Shown piece after piece: positions 36,648 through 46,166 of a stretch of 64,000 bases of DNA. Positions within the stretch are counted from its first letter, which is position 1, and every line of letters begins with the position of its first letter. The translations under genes were made by a program, and so were the position numbers. This stretch comes from Lichenicola cladoniae. Lineage in GTDB: Bacteria; Pseudomonadota; Alphaproteobacteria; Acetobacterales; Acetobacteraceae. The stretch is taken from the NCBI RefSeq assembly GCF_013201075.1, contig NZ_CP053712.1:85790-149789 (forward strand). The letters are read 5' to 3'. The notes beneath the pieces were generated by a model. It was not told where the DNA came from, ran no database searches, and saw only the letters and a list, made by a program, of their open reading frames with translations.

Positions 36648-37024
36648 CTACCGACCGGGCTGTCGCCGTTCGATCTCTCGCCGCCTACAATAGATCACGT
36701 CAGCATCCATCTCGGTCTGCCGGACCAGCCATTGCAGATAATCGAGCGGAAGCTCCGACCAGGATAACCCACGATGCTTGCCGAACGGCATCAACGGCAG
36801 CAGCTTTGGCTGGCTGGTCCAGGCGGTCATCTGCTCGACGCTGGCCAGCGCCAACATCTGTAGCAGCAGATGCGCGGTGACATAGGCGTCGGGGCCGGCA
36901 CGATGCGGCGGCATCGCCAGACCGGCATAAAGCGGCAGCCCAAGCCAGTAGCGCAGCACCTGGTTGGAATGCTTTGGTGCGTCAGGCCACAGCCGCAGTG
37001 CCACCTTGTAGGTGCAGATCCAGG
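36648..37024 (-). pseudogene. ExoX-like 3'-5' exonuclease, N-terminus lost
   Basis: The remaining C-terminal part (reading from the IS edge: WICTYKVALRLWPDAPKHSN) keeps the ExoIII-epsilon motif HRAGPDAYVTA and a DUF3820-like end (MPFGKHRGLSWSELPLDYLQWL). The DxE-containing N-terminus was removed by the IS6 element at 37025. It belonged to the AT-hook/HU/helicase block. Confidence 0.75.
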
Positions 37025-37847
37025 GGCATTGTCACGTTAACTGGTGGAGTTTGGAAGTAGGCTTGGACCGATTGGGTTGGCACGATCACCCGGTGCTTTG
37101 GGCACATGTTCCTGTGTCCATATTTTGAAAGCTTTGGCACGCACCGCACGATAGCGGCCTGCCGTCATCAGGTGGCGTCGCGGTCGGAAGTGCCCGGAGA
37201 TGAAGGCGTGAGCGGAGAGGAAACGCTGTGCGTGGCGCATCGACTTGAAGCGCTGCATGTGCCGCTCTCGCCGCCGGGTTGGGCGGTGAGAGTTTTCGGC
37301 CCGGTTGTTCAGGTAACGGCCTTCGCGGTGCTCGGCATCGGGCAGCAGCTCGCGTCTCGCCACCCCGTAGCTCTTCAGCTGGTCCGTCACCACGACATGG
37401 GGCGTATAAGATAGACCGTTCAGCAGGCGCTTGAAGAAGCGCTTTGCTGCCGTGCCATCGCGGTGGCTTTGCACCAGGATGTCCAGCACGACGCCGTTTT
37501 GGTCGACAGCGCGCCAAAGATAGCGCAACTCGCCCTGGATGCGGATGAAGACTTCATCGAGGTGCCATTTGTCCCCCGGGCGAGGCCGCCGTCGACGGAT
37601 GCGGCCCGCAAAATGCGAGCCGAACTTCAGGCACCATCGCCGGATGCTCTCATAGGAGACGATGACGCCACGCTCGGCCAGCAGGAGCTCCACGTCTCTA
37701 AAGCTCAAGCTGAACACGTGGTAGAGCCACACAGCGTGGCTGATCAGCTCGGCCGGAAAGCGGTGACGATGGTGTGGATCAGGCGACGTCTTCATCCAGC
37801 TATCCTGGCTCGGACCGCAGCTGAAGGCCAGTTATCGTGACAATGCC
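37025..37847 (-). mobile_element. IS6-family element, 823 bp
   Basis: Terminal repeats GGCATTGTCACG (37025-37036) and CGTGACAATGCC (37836-37847). One intact transposase. Flanking 8-mers differ, so this copy also lacks a target duplication. It joins an exonuclease remnant to an azlC remnant. Confidence 0.85.
37037..37795 (-). CDS. IS6-family transposase
   Basis: 252 aa, intact. HTH (LSFRDVELLLAERGVIVSYE), then the DDE core: WHLDEVFIRIQG (D), VVVTDQLKSYG (D) and LNNRAENSHRPTRRRER (E). The C-terminus reaches almost to the terminal repeat. It differs clearly from the two other IS6 copies, so it is a separate acquisition. Confidence 0.9.
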   Translation of the reverse strand: MKTSPDPHHRHRFPAELISHAVWLYHVFSLSFRDVELLLAERGVIVSYESIRRWCLKFGSHFAGRIRRRRPRPGDKWHLDEVFIRIQGELRYLWRAVDQNGVVLDILVQSHRDGTAAKRFFKRLLNGLSYTPHVVVTDQLKSYGVARRELLPDAEHREGRYLNNRAENSHRPTRRRERHMQRFKSMRHAQRFLSAHAFISGHFRPRRHLMTAGRYRAVRAKAFKIWTQEHVPKAPGDRANPIGPSLLPNSTS

Positions 37848-37855
37848 TCATAGAG

Positions 37856-38433
37856 GTGCCGCTTTTGACGGGCCTCAATTTTGCTGGCGGATCGGAATTC
37901 GCAGCGATCGGGCTTTGGACCACTCCGCTCCATATTCTGCTGATCGCGGCGATTACGTTCTAGTAAATAGCTGCCACATACTGATGGGCGCTGCCCTGGC
38001 GCCGTTCATCCAACACCTGCCGCGGCGCATCGCCTATCCCGCACTGTTTTTGATGTGCGACGAAAGCTGGGCGATGGCGCTGACTGACGCAAAGCAACGC
38101 ACCGCAGCAGAATCCGAATTCGGATTTAGCCTGCCGTACTATGTCGGTATTTCAGTCGTATTCTATGTCATCTGGGTCCTGTTCACGACGCTTGGCAGCG
38201 CGCTCGGCTCAGCAATCGGCAACGCTCAAGCCTACGGTTTCGACATGGCATTTCCCGCGATTTTCCTTGTATTGCTGCGTGGCCTATGGAAAGGCGCCCG
38301 CGCCAGCCGCCCCTGGCTAGTCAGCCTACTTGTGGCAGCGTTGACTTATGGGTTCGTGCCGGGCGCCTGGTATGTTCCGACTGGCGCCCTGTCCGGACTT
38401 ATCGCGGCTTACCTGTTGGCGGGGCGGCCATGA
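37856..38433 (+). pseudogene. azlC: azlC remnant (branched-chain amino-acid exporter subunit)
   Basis: The N-terminus is gone at the IS6 edge. FAGGSEFAAIGLW and HILLIAAITF are in one frame; LVNSCHILMGAALAP to LIAAYLLAGRP continue in another, with a -1 shift at about 37960. Several hydrophobic helices remain. Non-functional. Confidence 0.8.
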
Positions 38434-38730
38434 CGGTACACGCCGCCACCTTTCTAACGATCCTGCTGATGGCCGCGCCTACCTACCTGACCCGGATCGT
38501 CGGCTATGCGGCCCTGCGCGACCGCGCCCTAAGCGCGCGCACTGGCCATCATGGAGGCAGCCCCGGGCTGCGTTCTCATCTCGGTCATCACCCCCCGCTT
38601 CGTGTCGAGCAACCCCGCCGACCTGCTCGCGGTCACGGCGACGGTAGCCGCCGCGGTCCGCCTGCCGATGCTTTCCACTGTGCTGATCGGCGTGGCCACA
38701 GCCGCGTTATTCCGCCACCTTCTAAACTGA
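38430..38730 (+). pseudogene. azlD: azlD remnant
   Basis: ATG 38430 overlaps the azlC stop (ATGA), the normal azlCD arrangement. MTVHAATFLTILLMAAPTYL and RIVGYAALRDRALSA are followed by a frameshift near 38535. The second half (PGCVLISVITPRFVSSNPAD ... ALFRHLLN) ends at 38730. Confidence 0.75.
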
Positions 38731-38909
38731 GCGGTCCGTTGGGCAATCCGGTCACCCTCGTATTGGGTGCCGAAGGCATGGACACCCGACAATGTAGGCT
38801 ATCGCGCGCTGGACCAACCTGTCCGAAGCAACGTTCATCCTCCCGGCGATTGTGGACAACGAGAGCTGAAATGCAGTTTCGGTTCCTTTACTCTGGACTC
38901 TACCCACCT

Positions 38910-39893
38910 TCAGGCTGCGTGATGATGAACGTGTTCCTTACCCAGGGATGCCGTACCTGCCGTCCATGTCGAACAGAATGCTCGAAGGTGTTCGACGAAC
39001 GCGCGAAGAGCCGGGGTCTGTCCTCGGCGGTTGGGGTAAAAGACATGGATCGGCTCGAGCGGGACCGACCAGTGAGGTAATACATGAATGAGTTTGCCGT
39101 CCCGCAGCAACTCGTGGACGCAATAGAGGGAGGAGCAACTGATCCCGTGGCCATGAATCGTGAGGTCTACTTGCGTAGCCATGTCGCCCACGACGGTCGG
39201 TGCGCGGGGGTCAATCCGACAGGAGCCATTCTCTTCGGCCACCAGCAGCCATGGCACAATGATGCCCGTTGTCCGGCTGCGGCAGACGATTGTGTCATGC
39301 TCCAGCACGTCGGACGGTTTGGACGGAGCAGGGTGGTCCGCGAGGTAGGCCGGGGCAGCGGTGAGTACACTGATGGACGCCGGAAGTATCTTGACCGCCG
39401 TCACGTCCTTCGCAAGCAGGTCACCATACCGTAGGCCCGCGTCGAAGCCGTTCTCGACGATGTCGACCAAGCGTCCCTCGACCTCGATCTCTAATTCCAC
39501 GTCGGGATAGGCCTGCCGAAAGGTCATGAGGGCCGGCGCCACAATGCCGTCATAGGCGGACCGAGGCATGGTAAGCCGCAGCGGCCCCGCAGGCCGTGTC
39601 GAGCGGCCGGCGGCTTCCAGTGTCGCATTTGCAAGCGCCGCGAACGCCGGCCCGGCCTGGTCCAGATACGCGGCGCCGGCTGCGGTCAGGCTCAGGCTGC
39701 GCGTGGACCGCGCGATCAAGGGGGTGCCCAGCCGCGCTTCCAGCGCTCGGACGGCCTGGCTGGCCGCAGAGGGCGAGATACCGAGCCGCTGGGCAGCACG
39801 GGTGAAGCTGCGTGTTTCGGCAACGGCAAGGAAGACTGGCACGCCGTCCAGCAAGCTCCGTGATCGCGCATCCATTTTGAAGCCCCGCTTCAT
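38910..39893 (-). CDS. LysR-family regulator
   Basis: 327 aa. HTH at about 15-70 (FLAVAETRSFTRAAQRLGIS, PSAASQAVRALEARLG). The effector domain is normal in length (RPAGPLRLTMPRSAYDGIV; GISCSSLYCVHELLRDGKL). It is divergent from the epoxide-hydrolase-like gene with an 83-bp spacer, so that gene is the probable target. Confidence 0.9.
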   Translation of the reverse strand: MKRGFKMDARSRSLLDGVPVFLAVAETRSFTRAAQRLGISPSAASQAVRALEARLGTPLIARSTRSLSLTAAGAAYLDQAGPAFAALANATLEAAGRSTRPAGPLRLTMPRSAYDGIVAPALMTFRQAYPDVELEIEVEGRLVDIVENGFDAGLRYGDLLAKDVTAVKILPASISVLTAAPAYLADHPAPSKPSDVLEHDTIVCRSRTTGIIVPWLLVAEENGSCRIDPRAPTVVGDMATQVDLTIHGHGISCSSLYCVHELLRDGKLIHVLPHWSVPLEPIHVFYPNRRGQTPALRAFVEHLRAFCSTWTAGTASLGKEHVHHHAA

Positions 39894-39976
39894 TCGACCA
39901 CCAGTATTCTACACCTAATCATTAGTGCGGCGAGGTCCTAAGTAGGCCAGAACGAAACCACGATGGAGCCTGCCGA

Positions 39977-40864
39977 ATGATCATGCACACCCGCATCGAC
40001 GTGAGTGGCGCCCGGCTGCATGTGGCTCGGACAGGGCGGGGCAGGCCGCTGCTGCTGCTTCACGGCTGGCCCGAGTTCTGGCTGACCTGGGAACCCGTTA
40101 TGTCTCGGCTTGCGGACCGGTTCGAGCTCATTGCACCCGATTTGCGAGGCTTCGGCGACAGTGACAAGCCGGCGGGGGTGTTCGGGCCGCAGCAGCAGGC
40201 AACCGACATTGCGGCATTGATCGCGGCACTCGGACTCGGCAAGGTTGGGATCGTCTCGCACGATATCGGTGCCACCGTCACCCAGGTCCTGGCCCGGCGC
40301 TCCCCCGAGCTAATCGCCGGGCTGTTCTTCTTCAACTTCATGTATCCGGGCATTGGCAAGCGCTTCAACACGCCTGCCCACCTGCCGAATGTATGGCACA
40401 TGTTCTTCAACCAAACCGACCTGGCACCGGCCCTGGTCGGTGCCTCTCCCGAAACCGTCCGGCTCTTCTTCACCTACTTCCTGACCCATTGGGCGCATAG
40501 AAAGTCCGCCTTCGATGCGGAAGCTCTCGATGCGTTCGTCGCCAACTTTCAGAAGCCCGGCAATTTGGAGGGCGGCTTTGCCCACTACCGAGCAGTAGCT
40601 GAGCAGCGTAAAGCGGAAATGGCCGAGGATGCCTCGCCTTCCCCGATCCCTCTGCCCACTTGTGTCCGCTGGGCGGATCACGACCCCACATTCGACCCGG
40701 CTTGGACCGACCGCTTGCCCGAGTTCTTCCCCGACCTCGACTTCGCACCGTTCCCGGACGCTGGGCACTTCCCTCATCGGGAAGACCCGGACCGGGCGGC
40801 ACACGAAATCGCAAGCTTCTTCGGCCGGCTTGAGCGAAACGTGTTTAGTCCCGGAGTGTGGTGA
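39977..40864 (+). CDS. Alpha/beta hydrolase, epoxide-hydrolase/haloacetate-dehalogenase type
   Basis: 295 aa. HGWPEFW (29-35, oxyanion/cap), nucleophile D96 in VSHDIGATV, acid in RWADHDPTF (D234/D236) and base H264 in DAGHFPHRED. An Asp nucleophile fits epoxide hydrolases and haloacetate dehalogenases; the DAGHFPH box and HGWPEFW favour the former. Cytoplasmic. Regulated presumably by the divergent LysR gene. Confidence 0.85.
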   Translation: MIMHTRIDVSGARLHVARTGRGRPLLLLHGWPEFWLTWEPVMSRLADRFELIAPDLRGFGDSDKPAGVFGPQQQATDIAALIAALGLGKVGIVSHDIGATVTQVLARRSPELIAGLFFFNFMYPGIGKRFNTPAHLPNVWHMFFNQTDLAPALVGASPETVRLFFTYFLTHWAHRKSAFDAEALDAFVANFQKPGNLEGGFAHYRAVAEQRKAEMAEDASPSPIPLPTCVRWADHDPTFDPAWTDRLPEFFPDLDFAPFPDAGHFPHREDPDRAAHEIASFFGRLERNVFSPGVW

Positions 40865-40943
40865 TACGGGTTGAGTTTGAAGCGTTCAGGCTCTTCGGTC
40901 CAGGTGCGGCAAATATACGCATTGCCTCGTCTGAAATGCTCCT

Positions 40944-41849
40944 TTGCTGTTACCCGTTGCCTCATCTGAAGGCGAGCCATGGCACGTCGTGCTGGCGTGT
41001 CGGGATGCAAAACGCGCGCAGGCGGCAGTTGAACGGCTGAACGGGCTAGGAAGGTCGCCCGGGCGACGAGCTGAGGCGATGTCGCTGGATTTGGCGTCGC
41101 TTGCATCTGTGCGGGCCTTCGCGACTGCCTTGATCGCTAAGGTGAGCGCCAGCTCGATACCAGTGCTGCATGGTTTGGTGTGTAATGCGGGCGTACAAAC
41201 GGGCACCAAGCGAACGTTCACCGTTGATGGATTTGAGTCTTCGTTTGGTGTCAACCATCTCGGGCATTTTCTGCTGGTTACCAAACTGCTGCCGATTTTG
41301 GCATCACCGGCCCGTGTGACTGTAGTCGCCAGCGGCACACATGATCCGGCCCAGAAAGCCGGACCACCGCCACCCGCCTGGAACGAGCCAGCCGCGCTGT
41401 TTCGCGGCGAACTAGGAGCAGGTGCCGCCAAGGATGGACCATTCGCCTTAGGTCAACGGCTGTATACCACGTCCGAGCTAGCGAACGTCTACTTCACCTA
41501 TGCCTTGGCGCGCCGCGTCGCAACGGGCGTGACGGCGAATGCCTTTGATCCCGGACTGATGCCCGGCACCGGCCTTCTCCGCAACGCCGCGCCACCGCTC
41601 CGTTTTGTCGCGAAACACGTGCTGCCCCATGTTAAGCCTCTACTTCGCCGGTTTCTAACCCCCAATGTTCATACCGTCGAAGAATCAGGAGCCGCGCTTG
41701 CCCGCCTGATGACGGACCCGCTCCTTGGCAGCACGTCTGGCAAATACTTTGAAGGGCAGAAAGAAATTCGCTCTTCCACCGGGTCTTATGACACAGATCG
41801 AGCAGAGGAGCTCTGGAAGGTCAGCGAGGTCCTGACGGAAACAGAGTGA
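40944..41849 (+). pseudogene. SDR (protochlorophyllide-reductase type), 5'-truncated and catalytically altered
   Basis: Homology starts at WHVVLACRD, i.e. after the NAD(P)-binding TGxxxGIG strand, which has been replaced by unrelated sequence. Later features are present (LVCNAGVQTG; FGVNHLGHFLLV). The active-site YxxxK reads YTTSE, so the catalytic Lys is Glu. The rest, through LWKVSEVLTETE, is open. Probably not an active oxidoreductase; the start is unknown. Confidence 0.65.
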
Positions 41850-41858
41850 GTTGGGTTC

Positions 41859-43022
41859 TTGCGAGGCACTGTGTCCCAAGCATTGAGGGCTTCAGGACGC
41901 GGATTACTAGGCCTATTGGCGACCGGTTTCTTGCTGGTCGTTATCGTACGAAAGCTCCTTGATCGAAGTTATTATCGTGGGCCCACGACCGGACATTTCG
42001 ATGGCCAGCGTTTTGCCAACCCCGATAGGAACGGCAGTAGTTCACGTGGACCGGCGGGCCAGCCACCCTTAGGTTTGCTGGTTCGCTATCTTGTTGGCAA
42101 CGACGGTCGCCCTCAATGGCCTAAACGTATTGTCGTCACGCCTGCAAAGCCCGCAGACCGTGTGACAGGTGAGTCCATGGTTGCGACCTGGGTCGGCCAC
42201 GCGACGGTGCTCATCCAGACGCAGGGTTTGAACATCTTGACCGATCCCGTGTGGGCGCGCACAGCAGGCCCGTTCGGCATTGGTCCGCAACGTGTAGCTG
42301 AACCTGGCATCCAGTTTGCGGATTTGCCGAAGATCGATCTCGTCCTGGTTAGTCACTCTCACTACGACCACATGGATGTGCTGACGTTGCGTCAGCTCTG
42401 GGCGCGCGACCAACCTCTGATCGTAACCAGCCTCGGCAACGATGTAATTATGACCGGCGTGCAATCCGTGGCGCGCGATTGGGGTGAGCGGATACCTGTC
42501 CGACCCGGAATCGATGTGATCGTGTCTCGCAACCATCATTGGAGCAGTCGCTGGTTTAGCGATCACAATCGTGCATTGTGGTCGAGTTTCGTCGTGACCC
42601 TGCCCGGCGGCAATCTTTTCTTTGCCGGCGACACTGGCTTTGGCGACGGTAAATGGCCCGCTGAGGCAGCATCTCACGGCCAAATTCGCCTCGCATTGAT
42701 CCCGATCGGAGCGTTTCGATTTAAACCGGGCCAGATGACGGCGGCTAGCCACATCGGGCCGATTGAAGCGGCTGAAGTTTTCGACCGCCTTGGTGCTTCA
42801 AGCGGAATTGGTATTCACTGGGGGGCGTTCCGGCTTAGCTACGAAGCGTACGATACTCCTTCGAAGATGCTGGCCGAAGTCATGAAGTGCTGGGGCCAGA
42901 CGGGGTTTGTCACGGTTTCTCTCGGTAAACCTGTTGAAATCGCGTCCATCACATTGCCGATAGAGCACAACAGCAATCCATTAGCTTGTCAAAGGGCATC
43001 GTCGGTTACCTCGCTGCGCTAA
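41859..43022 (+). CDS. Membrane-anchored MBL-fold hydrolase (NAPE-PLD-like)
   Basis: 387 aa (TTG 41859 or GTG 41871). One N-terminal TM or signal anchor (about 15-31), then the NAPE-PLD-family lead-in FDGQRFANP. Zinc motif SHSHYDHMD (H166, H168, D170, H171), with later ligands in FFAGDTGFGDG and GIGIHWGAF. Likely a phosphodiesterase/lipase-type metal hydrolase facing the periplasm (inference). It follows the broken SDR by 9 bp. Confidence 0.8.
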   Translation: MRGTVSQALRASGRGLLGLLATGFLLVVIVRKLLDRSYYRGPTTGHFDGQRFANPDRNGSSSRGPAGQPPLGLLVRYLVGNDGRPQWPKRIVVTPAKPADRVTGESMVATWVGHATVLIQTQGLNILTDPVWARTAGPFGIGPQRVAEPGIQFADLPKIDLVLVSHSHYDHMDVLTLRQLWARDQPLIVTSLGNDVIMTGVQSVARDWGERIPVRPGIDVIVSRNHHWSSRWFSDHNRALWSSFVVTLPGGNLFFAGDTGFGDGKWPAEAASHGQIRLALIPIGAFRFKPGQMTAASHIGPIEAAEVFDRLGASSGIGIHWGAFRLSYEAYDTPSKMLAEVMKCWGQTGFVTVSLGKPVEIASITLPIEHNSNPLACQRASSVTSLR

Positions 43023-43331
43023 ACACTGTTCTTAAGATCGATTGTAATAAGCGTAGCCTTGGTCTTTTATCACGATAGTTATCTATACTGTCGCAACCGC
43101 CAAGTCTAAGTAGAAGGCCGATCTGACTGCCATCCGGCCAGGCTTACCGACCTCATCAAACATCCGTCACGATAAAACGATCGTTGGCGGATAACCATCT
43201 TTCTTTCCTGATATCAACATCAGGCTGAATCGAACTTTCGGTTCCGTTGCTACCGCACCCCCGAATTCAGATAGACACCAAGACTGCTACGGCATTTGCG
43301 CAGGCCGAATACCTATCCAAAACGTCACGGA
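43023..43331. other. Intergenic, convergent gene ends
   Basis: About 310 bp between two convergent genes. AT-richer than surroundings. No ORF or clear terminator was identified. Confidence 0.35.
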
Positions 43332-44318
43332 TCAGGCCGCTTCCTGCACGGTGTGCGCAGTGATCGTGTAGCCAAACGGATCTTGGAATGCGAAATAGCG
43401 CCCGAAAGGTCCGTCTTTCGGCGGGGAAGCAATCAGAACGTCTCGTGAAGCGAGGTGGTCGTGCAAGGCGTCGTCGCAGCCGAACCAGAGAGCGATACCA
43501 TGGCCGAGTGTGTCGACCGCATGGAGATCGACGACGGGCGTGCGCACGGCGAAGGGGATCGGCTTCGTGTCGAAGACCACGGCTCCGGGCGGTCCATTCG
43601 AGACCACGGTCAATCCGACGACCTTTGTATAGAACGTGCGAGCTGCATTGAGGTCGGCGACCTGGATGCCGATGAAGTCGGGTCCTATGAGGCGCGGCAT
43701 TCGCTCTTTCACCTCAAGATCTAGCCGTGCGACGGTCGCCTTCAGTCGGACAGTTACCTCCGCTGCTTGCGCGTGAGCAGCCTGCAGCGCCAGTTCGGCA
43801 GCCTTCTGCGTCGTTACCTCATAGTTGATCCCCACCAGCCCAATGATCTGGCCGGTTTCGTCGCGCACCGCTACCTTGGTGGTTATCATCCAGGCTTCGT
43901 CTTTAAGTAGCAGATATTTGGCATGCTCTTCTTGATTAAGAATCGAACGCCCGTATGTTAACGTTGCCTGTTCCTGTCGATGGTATTCAGTTGCCAGCTC
44001 AAGTGGATAAAAATCAAAGTCAGTCTTCCCGAGCAGCTCCACAGGGTCGGACACGCCCATGCCCCGGGCCACTGCCCCGTTGGCAAAAATGAACCGGCCC
44101 ATCGTATCCTTCGCATAGATACGATGTGGGACATTTCCGGCAAGGACGCGCAACAGAGTGTATTCGAACGCGCTGGAAGATAGGCCGGCAGTTTCGCCAA
44201 TACCTGATTTGGCGTTGGGAAAGTGCTGAAGAGATGGAGTCACGACACTTCGATTCGCGTTGAGGTCGAGTAGGCAAACCGGATGTTTGTCCTTAACGGT
44301 CATTATTCGCGATCCCAA
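43332..44318 (-). CDS. PAS-VOC fusion protein
   Basis: 328 aa in one open frame. Residues 55-168 are a PAS domain with PAC (VPHRIYAKDTMGRFIFANG; DETGQIIGLVGINYEVT). Residues 170-206 form a helical linker like those that precede GGDEF domains. Residues 207-328 are a complete glyoxalase/bleomycin-resistance (VOC) domain (MPRLIGPDFIGIQVADLNAA; FGRYFAFQDPFGYTITAH). The VOC part has its own ATG at 43698-43700. A sensor fused to a VOC unit is unusual; the usual output domain (GGDEF or kinase) has been exchanged. Alternative: two genes fused by deletion. Confidence 0.75.
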   Translation of the reverse strand: MGSRIMTVKDKHPVCLLDLNANRSVVTPSLQHFPNAKSGIGETAGLSSSAFEYTLLRVLAGNVPHRIYAKDTMGRFIFANGAVARGMGVSDPVELLGKTDFDFYPLELATEYHRQEQATLTYGRSILNQEEHAKYLLLKDEAWMITTKVAVRDETGQIIGLVGINYEVTTQKAAELALQAAHAQAAEVTVRLKATVARLDLEVKERMPRLIGPDFIGIQVADLNAARTFYTKVVGLTVVSNGPPGAVVFDTKPIPFAVRTPVVDLHAVDTLGHGIALWFGCDDALHDHLASRDVLIASPPKDGPFGRYFAFQDPFGYTITAHTVQEAA

Positions 44319-44789
44319 GACGATCGGCCAGACGTGCGCATATGCGCCAGTCGCAAATCTATTCTATAACACGTTTAAGAAGAGCTTTATACCTATGTCC
44401 AGGAAACCGATATAAAACTTGTTTCTTCTTTATCTTCCGTAATCCAGTTTTTGAGATGCGTTCTGAGATTTATCTTATCATAATCTATCCGATACTGTGT
44501 GCGTTGAGATGGCGTCGGGAGGATAACCCGGATGCTAACGATGGGCAGTGGCCTGGCTTTCGGCGACGGATCACGGCCTATGCATCCACAATGCAGATAG
44601 AAGAGGAAATCCGTCGCCGTTCGTGTCTTGGTAGCTTCCAAGCCGTAGTTGAGGCTCAGCAGCATGACGCCTGCTACGGGGTAGATACGGCCACCGAAAG
44701 ATTGTGTTGCACGGATCCGCTGGCTGGCGCCCTGCAGGTGTAGGTTGGCGGCACCAAGCTGCCCGTCCGTGTTCCTAGAGGTCTCGACC
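44319..44789. other. Intergenic region, no gene seen
   Basis: About 470 bp, AT-rich in its left half; probably the PAS-VOC promoter. Short ORFs here lack protein-like composition. Confidence 0.35.
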
Positions 44790-45446
44790 GTGCCGTTCAA
44801 GGCCAGCGCTGCCCAGCATCACTACATCCCCGGGCAGCGGCACAGGGTGACGAACTCGGCAGCCGACGATGCAGCCCTACGCCAGCGCGGCAGCCTCACG
44901 GTCTGGTTCAAGGATGCGGCGATCACGGCCTGGAAGGCCGAGCCGCGAACCACGCCAGGCGGCCAGCCGCACTATTCGGCCCTGGCCATCACCACGGCGC
45001 TGACGCTGCGTGCCATGTTCCGCTTGACCTTGCGCCAGACCGAAGGGCTTATCGGCTCCATCCTCGCCCTGCTCGGCCTGAATCTCGCGGTGCCGGACCA
45101 CGCGACGCTGAGCCGCAGGGCCGAGACGTTGGCGCTTCCGCCCCCGCAGCCTGGCTCGTCGCCCGTGCACCTGCTGGTGGACAGCACGGGGCTGAAGCTG
45201 TGCGGCTCGGGGGAGTGGTTGCCCGAGAAGCACGGCACGCGCACGCGCCGGTCCTGGCGCAAGCTGCACATCGGCGTGGACGCCGACACCGGGCGGATCG
45301 GTGCGGCCACGCTGAGCACCAGCGATGTCGATGACGCCTCCCAGGTCAGCGCTCTGCTTGACCAGGCCGGCCCGCTCGCCTCGTTCACGGCTGACGGCGC
45401 GTATGACCAGGACGGGGTCTACGGCAAGGTCGCCAAGCATTCCTAG
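44790..45446 (+). pseudogene. IS5-family transposase, C-terminally truncated
   Basis: Starts at a GTG (VPFKASAAQHHYIPGQRHRV). It contains VHLLVDSTGLKLCGSGEWL (first Asp) and ASFTADGAYDQDGVY (second Asp), then stops at 45446. The Glu region and C-terminal third are missing. Confidence 0.75.
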
Positions 45447-45496
45447 CCTCTTATATTGTTCCCGGCCTTTCGTACCGGGACCTGGCTTTGTGCCTG

Positions 45497-46024
45497 TTAG
45501 AGCAATTTCTCCATCAGCTGGACGCGCAGCATGAACCCTTCGTCGAACGGGAGTTCCATAGGTCCCATGATGGCGTAGCCGTGTCGGAGATAGAAGGGGA
45601 CCGCCTGCAGCGTCGACGTCAATTCCACCCGTGCAAAGCTGGCCTCCCGGGCAGCATCCTCACATTGCACCAGCAGCAGCGAACCGATGCCGGACCGGGC
45701 ATAGTCGGGATCGACGTAAAAGGCCCGTATCCGGCATGCCTCCGATGCGGGATCGAGCGACGGAGACGCGGCCTCGTCTGGCCCGTGGCCGCCGCTGATC
45801 GTGTGCCGATAACTCCAGCCTCCCGCACCGACGACGATCCTATCGACTTCGGCGACGTAGTAGGTCCGGTCCCGTACCAGCTGCCAATCAACGCCGTAGG
45901 CTAGCCGAACGGCCGACGCGACCTCATCGGAGTGGTAGTGCTCCAGGTGCAGCGCCTCGATCGACCTGACGATCAGTTTGTTTATGTGCGCCACGTCCTC
46001 GGCTTCTGCTAATCTTAGTTTCAT
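45497..46024 (-). CDS. GNAT-family N-acetyltransferase
   Basis: 175 aa. Motif A RAFYVDPDYARSGIGSLLL gives the acetyl-CoA pyrophosphate loop (R-S-G-I-G). The N-terminal RLAEAEDVAHINKLI and C-terminal FYLRHGYAIMG are typical. Substrate unknown. Stand-alone between an IS5 fragment and an IS6 element. Confidence 0.85.
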   Translation of the reverse strand: MKLRLAEAEDVAHINKLIVRSIEALHLEHYHSDEVASAVRLAYGVDWQLVRDRTYYVAEVDRIVVGAGGWSYRHTISGGHGPDEAASPSLDPASEACRIRAFYVDPDYARSGIGSLLLVQCEDAAREASFARVELTSTLQAVPFYLRHGYAIMGPMELPFDEGFMLRVQLMEKLL

Positions 46025-46166
46025 GAAGAGCCATGCCCTCTCCGGTTGCTGCGGGATATATGCACCGATCCAGCCATATCACTACTTATCGCCACCAAGG
46101 GCTCTGTCGGGGCTCATATTAGCTATTTTCATCGCTGCTGGACAATCTTGAAATGGTTAAGTGTTC

